Shown piece by piece: positions 1 to 7,885 of a DNA stretch of 37,818 nucleotides. The DNA lies in the IMG/VR virus record IMGVR_UViG_3300045135_001981, positions 1 through 37,818 of that record, one strand, 5' to 3'. Both the position numbers and the translations under genes were made by a program. The notes beneath the pieces were generated by a model. The model searched no databases. It was given only the letters and a program-made list of their open reading frames with translations, and was not told the origin of the DNA. Source of the DNA: a virus. Position 1 is the first letter of the stretch. Every line of letters starts with the position of its first letter.

Positions 1-806
1 TAGGTGTTCCCATGAAAGACATTTTAAGGGATCAAGCAGAAGCATTTAAAGGTGCTGTAGACTACCAAAAAGATATGAAAGAAATTAGAGAATTAGAAGC
101 TATACTTGCTGCGGATCAACGCCCTGGTAGACGTACCTTAGATCAAGAGAGGCTTGCTATACTGAAGAACCAGATTGCAAATAATCCAGTTAGGGAATTG
201 GTAGAATCAGGCGTGTATCAAACTATTGTTGAAGACGTTGAGACTACTGATGGAGGTTTCACTTATAAAACTGAGTTCAGTGAATGGGTAGGAGACCTTA
301 CTGAACCATTGGTTAGTAAGATCCCTCAAGGAGTTAAAGATGTAGCTAAAAATGTATACATGGCTCATGACTCCAAACTGTATAAAACATTTAATCAGGC
401 AGCAGTCCTTTCAGACTTCACTGCCCGATATGCATTGCATAAGCACTATACTACCCGAGCCCAAGATCCATTATCTAGCAAGGATGCTATTGCGAAAGTG
501 GTATCCATATTTATAGATTATGATCTACCAACTCACAAGGGCATTCAATATATGAATGATATGGGAATTATGTGGTTCTCTAAATATAACTTCCGTCTTC
601 AAAAGATACTGACGGAAACTATGAAAGAGAATCCTGCTCGAGTAATAGGAGTACTTGCCCTACAAGGAGTATTTGGTGACTTGCCTGATATGTATGATAA
701 CTCAGTATTCACACATGACATGACAAGTATGTTTAGGAATCCAGTGAACAACCTAGATGTCCTAGGTGAAATAGCTCCAATAAATTTAGGGACTAGTGCT
801 TTCTGA
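1..806 (+). CDS. 3' end of a large late virion protein, probably virion RNA polymerase C-terminus (partial)
   Basis: The frame is open from the window edge to the stop at 806. The first ATG is at 12, preceded by an AGGTG that could be a ribosome site, so a separate 264-residue protein is possible. The sequence is mixed helical, with a C-terminal part (IDYDLPTHKGIQYMNDMG, then MWFSKYNFRLQKI) of the kind I associate with the ends of giant phage polyvalent proteins such as N4 gp50. In N4 the virion RNA polymerase gene ends convergently against the SSB end of the early/middle block, which is exactly the position here. No polymerase motif lies in the visible part, so the name rests on position and general resemblance. 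Confidence 0.5.
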   Translation, partial: GVPMKDILRDQAEAFKGAVDYQKDMKEIRELEAILAADQRPGRRTLDQERLAILKNQIANNPVRELVESGVYQTIVEDVETTDGGFTYKTEFSEWVGDLTEPLVSKIPQGVKDVAKNVYMAHDSKLYKTFNQAAVLSDFTARYALHKHYTTRAQDPLSSKDAIAKVVSIFIDYDLPTHKGIQYMNDMGIMWFSKYNFRLQKILTETMKENPARVIGVLALQGVFGDLPDMYDNSVFTHDMTSMFRNPVNNLDVLGEIAPINLGTSAF

Positions 807-953
807 TTTAAGCACTTCATATACTAAGTAGGCTACTAGCAATGGAACTGCTAATAGCCAACCTAGTGATATAGCTGCCAAACCTATACCTGTAACAATG
901 CATATAAGCACAAACAGGGCAGCGGCTTTAATCAGTTTTTTAATTTTATTCAA
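786..953 (-). CDS. Small two-helix membrane protein
   Basis: A 55-codon frame not starting with ATG. The best start is a TTG at 953 that overlaps the stop of the upstream gene (GTATTTGAATAA). The product begins with a basic stretch (NKIKKLIKA) followed by two hydrophobic helices at about residues 10-30 and 33-48, then a short charged tail. It overlaps the end of the convergent + strand gene by 21 bases. Holin-like or other membrane roles are possible; I cannot assign one. The long hydrophobic frame in an otherwise empty 139-base gap is the main support. Confidence 0.45.
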   Translation of the reverse strand: MNKIKKLIKAAALFVLICIVTGIGLAAISLGWLLAVPLLVAYLVYEVLKSESTSP

Positions 954-1233
954 ATACTAGAGTATCATCAGGCAGATCTACAGAAGACTGCTCTTCTGTC
1001 TTAACCACTGTATCATTCGTTTCTGTGTTATTTTCGTGGTACGTTTGCGGTCCTGGTAAGGTTTCTTCTTTTTCATCGGATTCCTCAATGGTTAGGGTAG
1101 CTGTATTGCCATTTACCCCTCTACCTGCTGTGAAGGCAGTGGTTACACTTTTGCCTTCTAGGTTAATGCCCATAGATACTAAGAAACCAGTAAGGGCTTT
1201 ACTGATATCATCTTCGTGTAAAATAATTTGCAT
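946..1233 (-). CDS. Hypothetical protein with acidic tail
   Basis: 95 residues. The N-terminal half (MQIILHEDDISKALTGFLVS) looks like a compact domain with a helix and beta strands (TAFTAGRGVNGNTATLTIEE); residues 50-95 are acidic and low in complexity (EESDEKEE). The ATG overlaps the stop of the RusA-like gene (TAATG), so translation is coupled and the protein belongs to the replication and recombination block. Function not recognised. Confidence 0.75.
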   Translation of the reverse strand: MQIILHEDDISKALTGFLVSMGINLEGKSVTTAFTAGRGVNGNTATLTIEESDEKEETLPGPQTYHENNTETNDTVVKTEEQSSVDLPDDTLVFE

Positions 1234-1559
1234 TATATCTCCTGGATTTCTATCTCTACTCTGGGATTATCTTTATCGACTTCCCCAAATTGGTATATGA
1301 CTCTAGGCAAGAACTTATAATTATCATCTTCAATCTTTCCTGCCTTAACTAAAGCATCGCAAAAGAACTTATCTACTACACTACAGACATTACTTACATC
1401 CGTAAGTCTTCTGGTTTTAGGGAATAGAGTAAATATAATTTGGATTTGTTTAGTATAGACAGGAAGAGATTCTATCTGAGAATGTATGAGTTCAGTGTAC
1501 CTCACCTTCATTGAATTCAGCGTTTGATAATGAGTGTTTCTATATACATTCAAATTCAA
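1233..1559 (-). CDS. RusA-like Holliday junction resolvase
   Basis: The RusA family cuts Holliday junctions as a dimer using clustered aspartates. Here the C-terminal part reads DVSNVCSVVDKFFCDALVKA followed by GKIEDDNYK, matching the family pattern D-x-D/S-N-x(7)-D-x-L-x(3)-G-x-I-x-D-D. The N-terminus NLNVYRNTHYQTLN fits the usual RusA opening. The frame has no ATG upstream of residue 50 of the open frame: the likely start is TTG at 1559 or 1553, or the ATG at 1511. A strong hairpin (1565-1584) sits just before the start. It lies between SSB and a coupled small gene, consistent with replication or branch resolution before packaging. Confidence 0.75.
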   Translation of the reverse strand: MNLNVYRNTHYQTLNSMKVRYTELIHSQIESLPVYTKQIQIIFTLFPKTRRLTDVSNVCSVVDKFFCDALVKAGKIEDDNYKFLPRVIYQFGEVDKDNPRVEIEIQEI

Positions 1560-1564
1560 AGCAT

Positions 1565-1584
1565 AAGGCCCACTACGGGGCCTT
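1565..1584 (-). terminator. Intergenic hairpin between SSB and RusA-like gene
   Basis: Perfect 7-bp stem AAGGCCC/GGGCCTT with a 6-base loop, 25 bases downstream of the SSB stop. No T tract follows on either strand, so it may be a processing or pausing structure, or control the non-ATG start of the RusA-like gene, rather than an intrinsic terminator. Confidence 0.5.
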
Positions 1585-1608
1585 TGAATACTTAAAGGTG
1601 AACTTACC

Positions 1609-2343
1609 TTAGTCAAACTGAAGAGGTGCTGTAGCGGCTGCTGGAGCCCCTGGTGCACCTGCTGCTACGCCTGTATTAACTTTATTGCTTTTATCTACAG
1701 TTTTGCCTTGAAAACTTTCAATCCATTTAATATGGAATTTAGCTTCGTCAGCTCCACGTTCGATTTCAGCTACTGACATAAAGTCTTCATAGCGAAAAGC
1801 TGTACGGATAATGTTCTCTTCTCGAGTAGCTCCGGTAGGATCATCTACCCAGCTGTTACCATTACCTTTTACTTGTTTGTTGACAGTTTGTTTTAAAATG
1901 CCTAAGCGTACGTTTTGTTTAAGTAAGTCTACTAGTACTTCACGTTGAACAGGTACTTCAGCTTTGGCATCTTTATCCCAAATTTTGATAGTAGCAGTTT
2001 GGGTATCGATTTCATGTAATTCTTTACCGCAGATAGCTAGAAGGATTTCATTAGCTTGTGTGTAACCGGGTAGAGGACGTTGAATACTAGGGTCTTTTTT
2101 ATCGGTATAAAAAGGCTCACCTTTTTTATTAGTAATGTAGATGGTTTCGCGATGTTTAATTTTATCGTTTTCTACACCAGCAAATCTAAAGTTAATACTG
2201 TGTGCCCCACCCGCAGATTTATCCATATAAATCATGTCTACCTGAAATGGGTAGATATCAGATTCAAGAAGAGAAGGCCCACCTACGCGGTCTTCACGGG
2301 CTTCTACAGTTACATTAGATGGTAGTTGTAAACTAGATAGCAT
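1609..2343 (-). CDS. Single-stranded DNA-binding protein, N4 gp45-like
   Basis: 244 residues, close to the size of N4 gp45 (about 265). The N-terminal half is rich in beta strands and aromatic residues (YPFQVDMIYMDKSAGG, HSINFRFAG, ETIYITNKKGEPFYT), as in the gp45 family. The last 25 residues are a flexible Ala/Pro/Gly linker (GVAAGAPGAPAAATAP) ending LQFD, a reduced form of the acidic/aromatic tail that SSBs use to recruit partners. N4 gp45 binds ssDNA in replication and also activates host RNA polymerase at late promoters. Position after the Sak4-like ATPase, as in N4, supports the call. Confidence 0.8.
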   Translation of the reverse strand: MLSSLQLPSNVTVEAREDRVGGPSLLESDIYPFQVDMIYMDKSAGGAHSINFRFAGVENDKIKHRETIYITNKKGEPFYTDKKDPSIQRPLPGYTQANEILLAICGKELHEIDTQTATIKIWDKDAKAEVPVQREVLVDLLKQNVRLGILKQTVNKQVKGNGNSWVDDPTGATREENIIRTAFRYEDFMSVAEIERGADEAKFHIKWIESFQGKTVDKSNKVNTGVAAGAPGAPAAATAPLQFD

Positions 2344-2351
2344 ATTTGCTC

Positions 2352-3071
2352 CTATTTATAGTAGTTATGTAAGTGATCCAATATCACTTGAATGTCATTG
2401 TCAGCATAGGTCTGTTCTGTTGTAAACATTCCCATTGGTGCACGGATTCTCTCAGATACAGTTTCTTTTGTTATTTTGGTTTGAAAACAGTATTTGAAAC
2501 CTAAAGCTTGTTCTTCAGGCGTAATAGTAAGTAAGTCTGACCCGTAGCCTTCAAGCTTTTTCAGAGGTACCCGCTTCGTACTAATTACAGTAGAAAAATA
2601 CGCTTCTAATCCATTATTCTTAAGGGAGCCTTTAACAGGTACCTTAACTTCCATTGCCATATTTTCTTCGCTATAAGTAGCAAGAGTGTGTGCAATGAAT
2701 ACAACATTCTTAGTTGATGTTGCTACAGATTGTTGCATCAGATTCTTAAAGAACTGTGCATAATCACTCCAAGCAGACATAGTATTGACTGCAGGAAGTA
2801 CTAAGTTTGATTCATACATATCCATAAGGAATGTAAGAGAATCAATAACGATAGTATGTACATCAGGCATTTGTTCTGCTTGCGCAAAGGCAGCAGGTAC
2901 CTGCAATGGATCTGTGATAGTTACTGATTTAAACTTAGAAGGGAAAGGTAGTTTTTTACCTGCTTCACAGTTTAAATACATTACCCCTTCTGGGTCCTTC
3001 AGATTACGTAAGCAAGCTGATTTGCCTGTGGCAGACTCACCACATACTAATACTAAATTATCGTTAGGCAT
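2352..3071 (-). CDS. RecA-like P-loop ATPase (Sak4 / N4 gp44 type)
   Basis: 239 residues. Walker A is GESATGKS at residues 11-18 and a Walker B strand HTIVIDSLT lies near residue 72. Such short RecA-core ATPases without the usual C-terminal domain are Sak4-like recombination mediators that act with an SSB, whose gene follows directly. A good ribosome site (AGGAG) precedes the ATG at 3071, just after a UUCG-loop hairpin in the transcript. Confidence 0.8.
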   Translation of the reverse strand: MPNDNLVLVCGESATGKSACLRNLKDPEGVMYLNCEAGKKLPFPSKFKSVTITDPLQVPAAFAQAEQMPDVHTIVIDSLTFLMDMYESNLVLPAVNTMSAWSDYAQFFKNLMQQSVATSTKNVVFIAHTLATYSEENMAMEVKVPVKGSLKNNGLEAYFSTVISTKRVPLKKLEGYGSDLLTITPEEQALGFKYCFQTKITKETVSERIRAPMGMFTTEQTYADNDIQVILDHLHNYYK

Positions 3072-3090
3072 TATTACTCCTATAAAAATG

Positions 3091-3108
3091 AGTCCTCCGA
3101 AGAGGACT
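3091..3108 (-). terminator. UUCG-tetraloop hairpin at the primase-gene stop
   Basis: The - strand RNA reads AGUCCUC-UUCG-GAGGACU, a 7-bp stem closed by the very stable C(UUCG)G tetraloop; the TAG stop of the upstream gene is part of the stem. No T tract follows and the next gene starts about 20 bases on, so stabilisation or processing is more likely than full termination. Confidence 0.6.
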
Positions 3109-5257
3109 ATAAAGCGTCTTTATGGTAGAAAGCTTTGGTAGCCGATTTCATGATAGAAGTCAGTATCTCAGTTTCATCCATTGGTTCAGGTAATTTACTA
3201 TTTAAGGTCATTACACTATTTTGTATTTGCTCGAGCTCATAGCCATTATCTACGAGCATCATCGCATACTTATGTAATTGCCTATTTCTATTGCCATTAC
3301 CTGTATTGCGCATAAACCAACGTTCCATGTGAGTCATGGATTGCTGATCTAGAAGGATCTGTTTACGCTCATCGTTCTTTTTAGTTTTAGGTATAAACTG
3401 AAGAGCGTCTAACATTTCACCTTCATTATAAGAATATGTACCTCTGTGAGATAGCCATTTCTTACTTCGTTGGTTGGTTCCATCATCTACCTCAAATGGA
3501 AGCCATTCATAAATATTATTCATGAATTCTTTATACTCATCAGCATCTAGCTTCAGTGTATGGCTTAAAGGTATTAAGATTCTGAATCTATTTTCAGAGT
3601 CAGTATGGCGCTTAGTTGTATACATATGATTTTTATAGTCTTTAAGTAACAACTCAGCAGTAGCCATAGGAACGCCACCATCAACATCAATCACTACTAT
3701 ATTAAATCCGGGTATCGCATTTTTTTCTAGTCTGTGACCATCTACCATATGGTGAGATATCCAATGATATCCTTCTGCTTGGGTAAGCTTATGGATACTA
3801 TTGAATGATGTCTCTTTAGGAACATAGTTCTGAGCTAAGTCAGTGCTGTAAGCAAATTTCATTTTACTAAGATCAGTCTCTTCTAGGGTTTCCCCTTGCA
3901 GGAATTCAATTCCATCATTGTAGACTTTCTTAATAATCATGTTATTCCGGTAGCCATATGCTACTGCCTGGGTCATCATCTCTCTCTTAAATGATTCACT
4001 GCCCTTATAAAAAGGCAATGCTTCAGTAAGATCGACATGGGTAACCTCAGTACCTACTTTGGAAATGTACTTAGCAAGCTTCACGTAGTTCTTGTCACGT
4101 GTAAGCATACGATCGAACGATACTCCAGAAGCCTCTACAAGCTTTATAGCACTTAGTAAGTGCTCTTCTTGTATATCAGGGGTACATCCAATAAAAGCGT
4201 ACATACCAGCTAATTTGAGAGCTTTAAAATAGCGGTGTGTCATTTCCGCTTTTCTAATCTCATCATGGTCGCCGAATTGTGCAGCTCTATTTTCACACCA
4301 AATCTGATATTCAATTAGCTTTAACGTGAGATCTTTAGATATATTTAAGCTATGACCAAAGTTAACTGGATCGGCTAAATTACCTAGTTTATCTGCAAGT
4401 GAAAGTATAAAGCTTTCAGAAGAGGAGTCGGTGAGAGAGTTGTATCTAGCTAATGGATCATCTTTTTTGGCATTAACGTTAAGGCCGCTATATCCAAATA
4501 GGCATCTACGTGCGTAGCCTGCCTCTAGCATTGATAGAAATTCATGTTCTATTCGCCCACCATCAAATAGTTTAGAGGGTGTACCAAATAGCATCATGTT
4601 AGTAGGAGTCCTACCATCAATCTCTTCACCACGAATGTTTTCGGCAGTATTCTTAGTTAACTTCTGTTTGATTTTACCAACATCGTATAACTCAAGAAAT
4701 GGGTTAAGTACATCCACATTACCCAATAAGTTTGAGCCAATCTCATCTATCTCCATATTCATGGAGCCTGCTTCTGCCATTAGCAATTTATGCCTTAACT
4801 GCTTAACTGCTGCTGGCGTACCACTATCAAATGAGAAGGCCAGTTCTCCTGCCATTGTGAACTCTTTCTTTACACGCTTCAGTTCTTCATTTGGATCAGT
4901 TGCCTTTTTAAGGGCCCTAGTGTTAGCTAGACTAACCAAATTCATTTCTGAAATGGTAGGAAAGGTTTCATCTACAAATCTTTCTCTGAAGATATGTATA
5001 ACTTGTTCCTCTACAATATTAGTACTTAGGCCTTTTCCGTAGCCACTTGTGGCTAAGTTAATGGCATACATATTGATAGGAACATTCCCCCGGTCATGTG
5101 TATTTATCCCAACACGCATCATGGAGGTTATTTTACAAAAGTAATATGCTACTAATACGTGAAAGAATAGCTCATCTGAGTTTTGTGTTTTATTGCACAG
5201 TATTTTAACGAGCTCTGCAGAATCCTTATTGTACTCTGCCTTTGACATATCAAACAT
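3107..5257 (-). CDS. Primase-helicase-like replication protein (N4 gp43-like)
   Basis: About 716 residues. The N-terminal half resembles the DUF3987 helicase-like group: an altered P-loop (SGYGKGLST) near residue 72 and an acidic strand MNMEIDEIGSNLL. The C-terminal third has a primase-like fold: VVIDVDGG followed by RFRILIPLSHTL, as in primase-polymerase palm domains. It sits between the nuclease (gp42-like) and gp44-like genes, as in N4, where gp43 is essential for replication. The ATG at 5257 is preferred because AAGGA lies eight bases before it; ATGs at 5266 and 5248 are alternatives. It overlaps the upstream gene by 8 bases. The stop is TAG and forms part of a hairpin. Confidence 0.75.
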   Translation of the reverse strand: MFDMSKAEYNKDSAELVKILCNKTQNSDELFFHVLVAYYFCKITSMMRVGINTHDRGNVPINMYAINLATSGYGKGLSTNIVEEQVIHIFRERFVDETFPTISEMNLVSLANTRALKKATDPNEELKRVKKEFTMAGELAFSFDSGTPAAVKQLRHKLLMAEAGSMNMEIDEIGSNLLGNVDVLNPFLELYDVGKIKQKLTKNTAENIRGEEIDGRTPTNMMLFGTPSKLFDGGRIEHEFLSMLEAGYARRCLFGYSGLNVNAKKDDPLARYNSLTDSSSESFILSLADKLGNLADPVNFGHSLNISKDLTLKLIEYQIWCENRAAQFGDHDEIRKAEMTHRYFKALKLAGMYAFIGCTPDIQEEHLLSAIKLVEASGVSFDRMLTRDKNYVKLAKYISKVGTEVTHVDLTEALPFYKGSESFKREMMTQAVAYGYRNNMIIKKVYNDGIEFLQGETLEETDLSKMKFAYSTDLAQNYVPKETSFNSIHKLTQAEGYHWISHHMVDGHRLEKNAIPGFNIVVIDVDGGVPMATAELLLKDYKNHMYTTKRHTDSENRFRILIPLSHTLKLDADEYKEFMNNIYEWLPFEVDDGTNQRSKKWLSHRGTYSYNEGEMLDALQFIPKTKKNDERKQILLDQQSMTHMERWFMRNTGNGNRNRQLHKYAMMLVDNGYELEQIQNSVMTLNSKLPEPMDETEILTSIMKSATKAFYHKDAL

Positions 5258-5588
5258 TAGAAGCATCCTTTAAATCGTTTCTGGATACTTTACCAGTCCA
5301 TACTCTTGTATATGTAGTACGGCTTTTATCATATCCAAGTATTTCATTAAGTTTGATTACTACATCATCTAAAGAAGATTTAAAGTCTTTATCTCTAACT
5401 GCTTTACAGTCTTGATATAAATTATATTCATACATAATTATATCGTAGTCTTGTCTGGTGAACTTACTACAATCGTACTTCTTACTGGTACGTTTTTTGG
5501 GTAGTTCCTCTACTAATTCCTCCTCTTCCCAAAAAGGAGAAAAGAAAGAAAGTAACTGCATCAGCCAGTTATAAATAACTGTTCTCAT
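5250..5588 (-). CDS. Hypothetical protein with hydrophobic N-terminus
   Basis: 112 residues. The first 20 residues form a hydrophobic, aromatic helix (NWLMQLLSFFSPFW) that could anchor the protein to the membrane; an acidic stretch (EEEELVEEL) and a basic one (PKKRTSKK) follow, then a helical soluble domain. It overlaps genes on both sides by 4-8 bases, so it is co-translated with the nuclease and primase genes. Function not recognised. Confidence 0.75.
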   Translation of the reverse strand: MRTVIYNWLMQLLSFFSPFWEEEELVEELPKKRTSKKYDCSKFTRQDYDIIMYEYNLYQDCKAVRDKDFKSSLDDVVIKLNEILGYDKSRTTYTRVWTGKVSRNDLKDASNV

Positions 5589-6580
5589 TTAAGTAAGCCC
5601 TCGTGTTTTAATTTAACTGCTTGTTCACAGATGTTAATAGCCTTACAGTAATGACAGGCTTTAACCTCTCCCTTTACTTCAATTACCGTACCAACGCATC
5701 CATCTTCCATAAGACGGTTATTAGCATCAGTAGGGTTATCAAAATTCTTTGTGCTTCGTTTACCGGGAACACCAGCGTGAGCTGGATTCTTAAAGTATTT
5801 CCATACTGGATTACTTTGCCATAAATCTTCACTAGTGCATTCTGGTATTTGATCCTGAGATGCGTCTTTAAGACGTATAATATCTGCTACTTTATTTTGT
5901 AGATAGCTTTCAGTTTCTTCTACAGAAAGGAGCTGTAGCGGATAATCAAGTACTCGAGTAGGAGGATATGCTGATTTACTCCCTGCTTTGGCTCTATTAG
6001 CTGACCAGTCAGTAAATATAAAATCAATGTGCATTATATCATTAGTTATGATATCTGGGTTAAGCCATCGATAAATAGATCCTTGTAAGATATATTTAGA
6101 ATCATTAATACCTTTTTCATAAGTGTATGTAGATGTGCTCTTGAAGTCCCGTACAGAGCCTTCCATGACCATATCGTATTTACCTGATACCTTATATGGG
6201 CCTACGGCTTTCTCGTTACGTTGCTCCATATAAATAGGTATATCGCCCTCTTCTACCGAAGTAGGGTTAATACGTACTTTATCTATTACAGCTTCTGGAT
6301 AGCCTAGAGCTTTTAGTCCATCTTCGTATTTGTGAGTCCAGGCAGACTCTATACTGTCATGGAAAGATGTACCCATGCGTGAAGCTACCATATCTGATAC
6401 TTCAGCTACTAGCTCCATGTCTCCACTTACAGCTTGCATTCCCAATACTATCTGACGAATAGGTTTAATGATGGTAGTAGTGCTTATTACCATTGGATCG
6501 TTCTGATAATCATAGGTATCGGTAGCTAACCATAATGCTACGGGTAATGAAGTATTCTTAGTATTCACATATTTAGTCAA
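5585..6580 (-). CDS. PD-(D/E)XK nuclease, Cas4/RecB-like (N4 gp42-like)
   Basis: 331 residues. Core nuclease pattern: an early H in the SFHDSIES helix, then GKYDMVMEGSVRDFKST near residues 132-147, giving the D...D-x-K catalytic triad typical of the RecB/Cas4 superfamily. A C-terminal cysteine cluster (C, then CHYC, then INIC) could hold an iron-sulphur cluster with the cysteine in PECTSEDLW, as in Cas4/AddB enzymes. It likely acts as an exonuclease in replication or recombination, or in host DNA breakdown. It overlaps both neighbours by a few bases. Confidence 0.8.
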   Translation of the reverse strand: MTKYVNTKNTSLPVALWLATDTYDYQNDPMVISTTTIIKPIRQIVLGMQAVSGDMELVAEVSDMVASRMGTSFHDSIESAWTHKYEDGLKALGYPEAVIDKVRINPTSVEEGDIPIYMEQRNEKAVGPYKVSGKYDMVMEGSVRDFKSTSTYTYEKGINDSKYILQGSIYRWLNPDIITNDIMHIDFIFTDWSANRAKAGSKSAYPPTRVLDYPLQLLSVEETESYLQNKVADIIRLKDASQDQIPECTSEDLWQSNPVWKYFKNPAHAGVPGKRSTKNFDNPTDANNRLMEDGCVGTVIEVKGEVKACHYCKAINICEQAVKLKHEGLLK

Positions 6581-6851
6581 GGTGCTTATCCTTTAATGAT
6601 TTGATAATATTATCTGTTTTAGTTAAAAATTCTTCATCCACTTTAGTGTTATGGTATTCATCAATCATTTTAGCAATGGCATTAGCACTATTTAAAAACT
6701 CGTCAATAGCTGTCATACAAGCAGTTTGAGTATTAGGTGGACGATAATAGGGCGCTATTTGGGTACCATAACCAAGAAGCGAATTATACTTATTTTGTAG
6801 TTGCAGCATTAAAGACCTAGCTGCAAGTACCCTATGATGTAGTCTTTTCAT
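6573..6851 (-). CDS. Hypothetical helical protein
   Basis: 92 residues, largely helical, with a basic start (MKRLHHRVLAARSLMLQLQ) and a charged C-terminal helix. It overlaps the nuclease start by 8 bases. No family recognised. Confidence 0.7.
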   Translation of the reverse strand: MKRLHHRVLAARSLMLQLQNKYNSLLGYGTQIAPYYRPPNTQTACMTAIDEFLNSANAIAKMIDEYHNTKVDEEFLTKTDNIIKSLKDKHLD

Positions 6852-6860
6852 TATGGGTTT

Positions 6861-7046
6861 CTACCTGGGTAACATAGATGGTTGTGTTGCAGCAGATAAT
6901 GTATCCCAGAAGTGTTTACGTAGCTCTGCATCTTGAGGAGATTCATCTGCTGTTGGGCTATTTTGTACAAACGCCTTTAACCAAAGCGCCTCCGATAAAC
7001 TCATAGATAGGTTTATTGTGATTTGGGTTTCTGTATTCGCTTTCAT
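6861..7046 (-). CDS. Hypothetical small phage protein
   Basis: 61 residues: a beta strand (TQITINLSM) followed by a helix EALWLKAFVQN and a short acidic segment with a second helix (RKHFWDTL). The pattern resembles small conserved phage proteins of unknown role. It is the last gene before the gene-free tRNA-like region. Confidence 0.7.
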   Translation of the reverse strand: MKANTETQITINLSMSLSEALWLKAFVQNSPTADESPQDAELRKHFWDTLSAATQPSMLPR

Positions 7047-7073
7047 TTTTTTATTTTCTCTTTAATGAATTTA

Positions 7074-7137
7074 TAGATAGCACTTCTATGAGGTTACGAT
7101 TTTTCATTTACTAATTAATTAGTTGAAGTGCTATCTA
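7074..7137. repeat. 13-bp inverted repeat enclosing a 14-bp palindrome
   Basis: TAGATAGCACTTC (7074-7086) and GAAGTGCTATCTA (7125-7137) are perfect complements separated by 38 bases. Directly before the right arm is the perfect palindrome ACTAATTAATTAGT (7110-7123). It stands between the last tRNA-like gene and the coding block, so it could end the stable RNA transcript or bind a protein. No T tract. Confidence 0.7.
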
Positions 7138-7145
7138 GAAATGCA

Positions 7146-7223
7146 CCTCCCCACTGGAATTGAACCAGTTCTTTCTCCGGTTCCTTGATCAGAGGATGGA
7201 GATCACTTATACCTAGAGGGAGG
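7146..7223 (-). tRNA. tRNA-like gene, possible anticodon GAT
   Basis: 78 bases. Acceptor CCTCCCT pairs with GGGGAGG; the T arm is canonical (ACTGG-TTCAATT-CCAGT). The D region can fold as AGGT/ATCT but its loop lacks the usual GG. The anticodon arm TCCT-CTGATCA-AGGA would give anticodon GAT (Ile) but with C at position 37, and can extend through TCTCC/GGAGA. No CCA is encoded. A divergent or degenerating tRNA is likely. Confidence 0.5.
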
Positions 7224-7231
7224 TTAATGGA

Positions 7232-7325
7232 TGTAGGCGGTCGGAATCGAACCAACGGTCTTAAGTCTTAATCCTAACCAACGGCATATACATTTTATGG
7301 TGTATATGAAGGGAATCGAACCCTA
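7232..7325 (-). tRNA. Two interlocked tRNA-like segments with swapped acceptor strands
   Basis: On the - strand: T arm (TAGGG-TTCGATT-CCCTT), then acceptor strand CATATAC and ACCA (7298-7308), then TAAAAT, then GTATATG (7285-7291) followed by GTTGGTTAG (D-loop-like), then a second T arm (GTTGG-TTCGATT-CCGAC) and CGCCTAC. GTATATG pairs perfectly with the upstream CATATAC, not with the downstream CGCCTAC; the latter partly fits GTAGG at 7342-7346. Read normally each unit is too short (about 47 and 60 bases). Two canonical T loops and an encoded ACCA are visible; whether this makes a functional (permuted) tRNA is inference. Confidence 0.45.
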
Positions 7326-7375
7326 TACGCTCACCAGAGACCTACATAATATAACCGCTTACGTCCGGTCAATCG

Positions 7376-7392
7376 GCAGATTTAGAGCCTGC
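7376..7392 (-). ncRNA. Anticodon-like arm with CUA (amber) loop
   Basis: The - strand folds GCAGG-CTCTAAA-TCTGC: a 5-bp stem and 7-base loop with U33 and anticodon CUA, flanked by CCG, very like the tRNA-Tyr arm with CUA in place of GUA. I find no canonical T arm at the right distance for it, so the whole tRNA cannot be drawn. Confidence 0.35.
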
Positions 7393-7885
7393 TACACTCA
7401 TATCTTCGCTATATGATGCGGGAACACGTAATTTTTACAAGTAAGTCTTTCCATAATACTTGTGGTAAGCCTATTAACTTACCAGTATCTGATTAACTGC
7501 ACTGGCTTAATCCCTATGCTTGAGATTCTCCAATCGAGCCGCCATCTGTTAATCAAATTAAATGAATCCCCAAAGGTAACTTTTAACTAGTCCAGCTAAA
7601 TAGCCTTCCCTGTACGAGGTCTACCAATCTCACAGTTTTATCCGCTGCTTTAGGGGGATTCTAAAATCTTAGGTACCTTACGGGTACGAATCGGGTTTGG
7701 ACGTTCCCACGTAAACCAATCGTGTGTTAGGGGAAAGCAATGTACGAGAAACCCTTGGAACTTATACCCTTATAGGAGGATACGGCCCACCTACATCATA
7801 TGAATGTATCTACTCGGTAAGGAGGCCCAAGTCAATGAAAGTGATTCATACCTTTGATGTGTAGGATTTTGCTACTGGGAGTTCC
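7393..7885 (-). other. Gene-free structured region
   Basis: No coding frame of note. The - strand has many short strong hairpins: TCATAT/ATATGA (near 7400), ACAAGTA/TACTTGT (7433-7461), GGTAAG/CTTACC (7464-7483), GTACC/GGTAC (near 7680), GGTTT..ACGT/ACGT..AAACC (near 7700), GTAG/CTAC (7860). GAATCCCC/GGGGATTC spans 7564-7661. Together with the tRNA-like arms next door this suggests further stable RNA genes, possibly degenerate tRNAs, but no canonical T loop is present. Confidence 0.4.

Noticed and set aside
4596-5042. 148-codon + strand frame inside the primase-helicase gene
   Set aside because: It lies wholly within a well-supported - strand gene with recognisable domains; no ribosome site or family.
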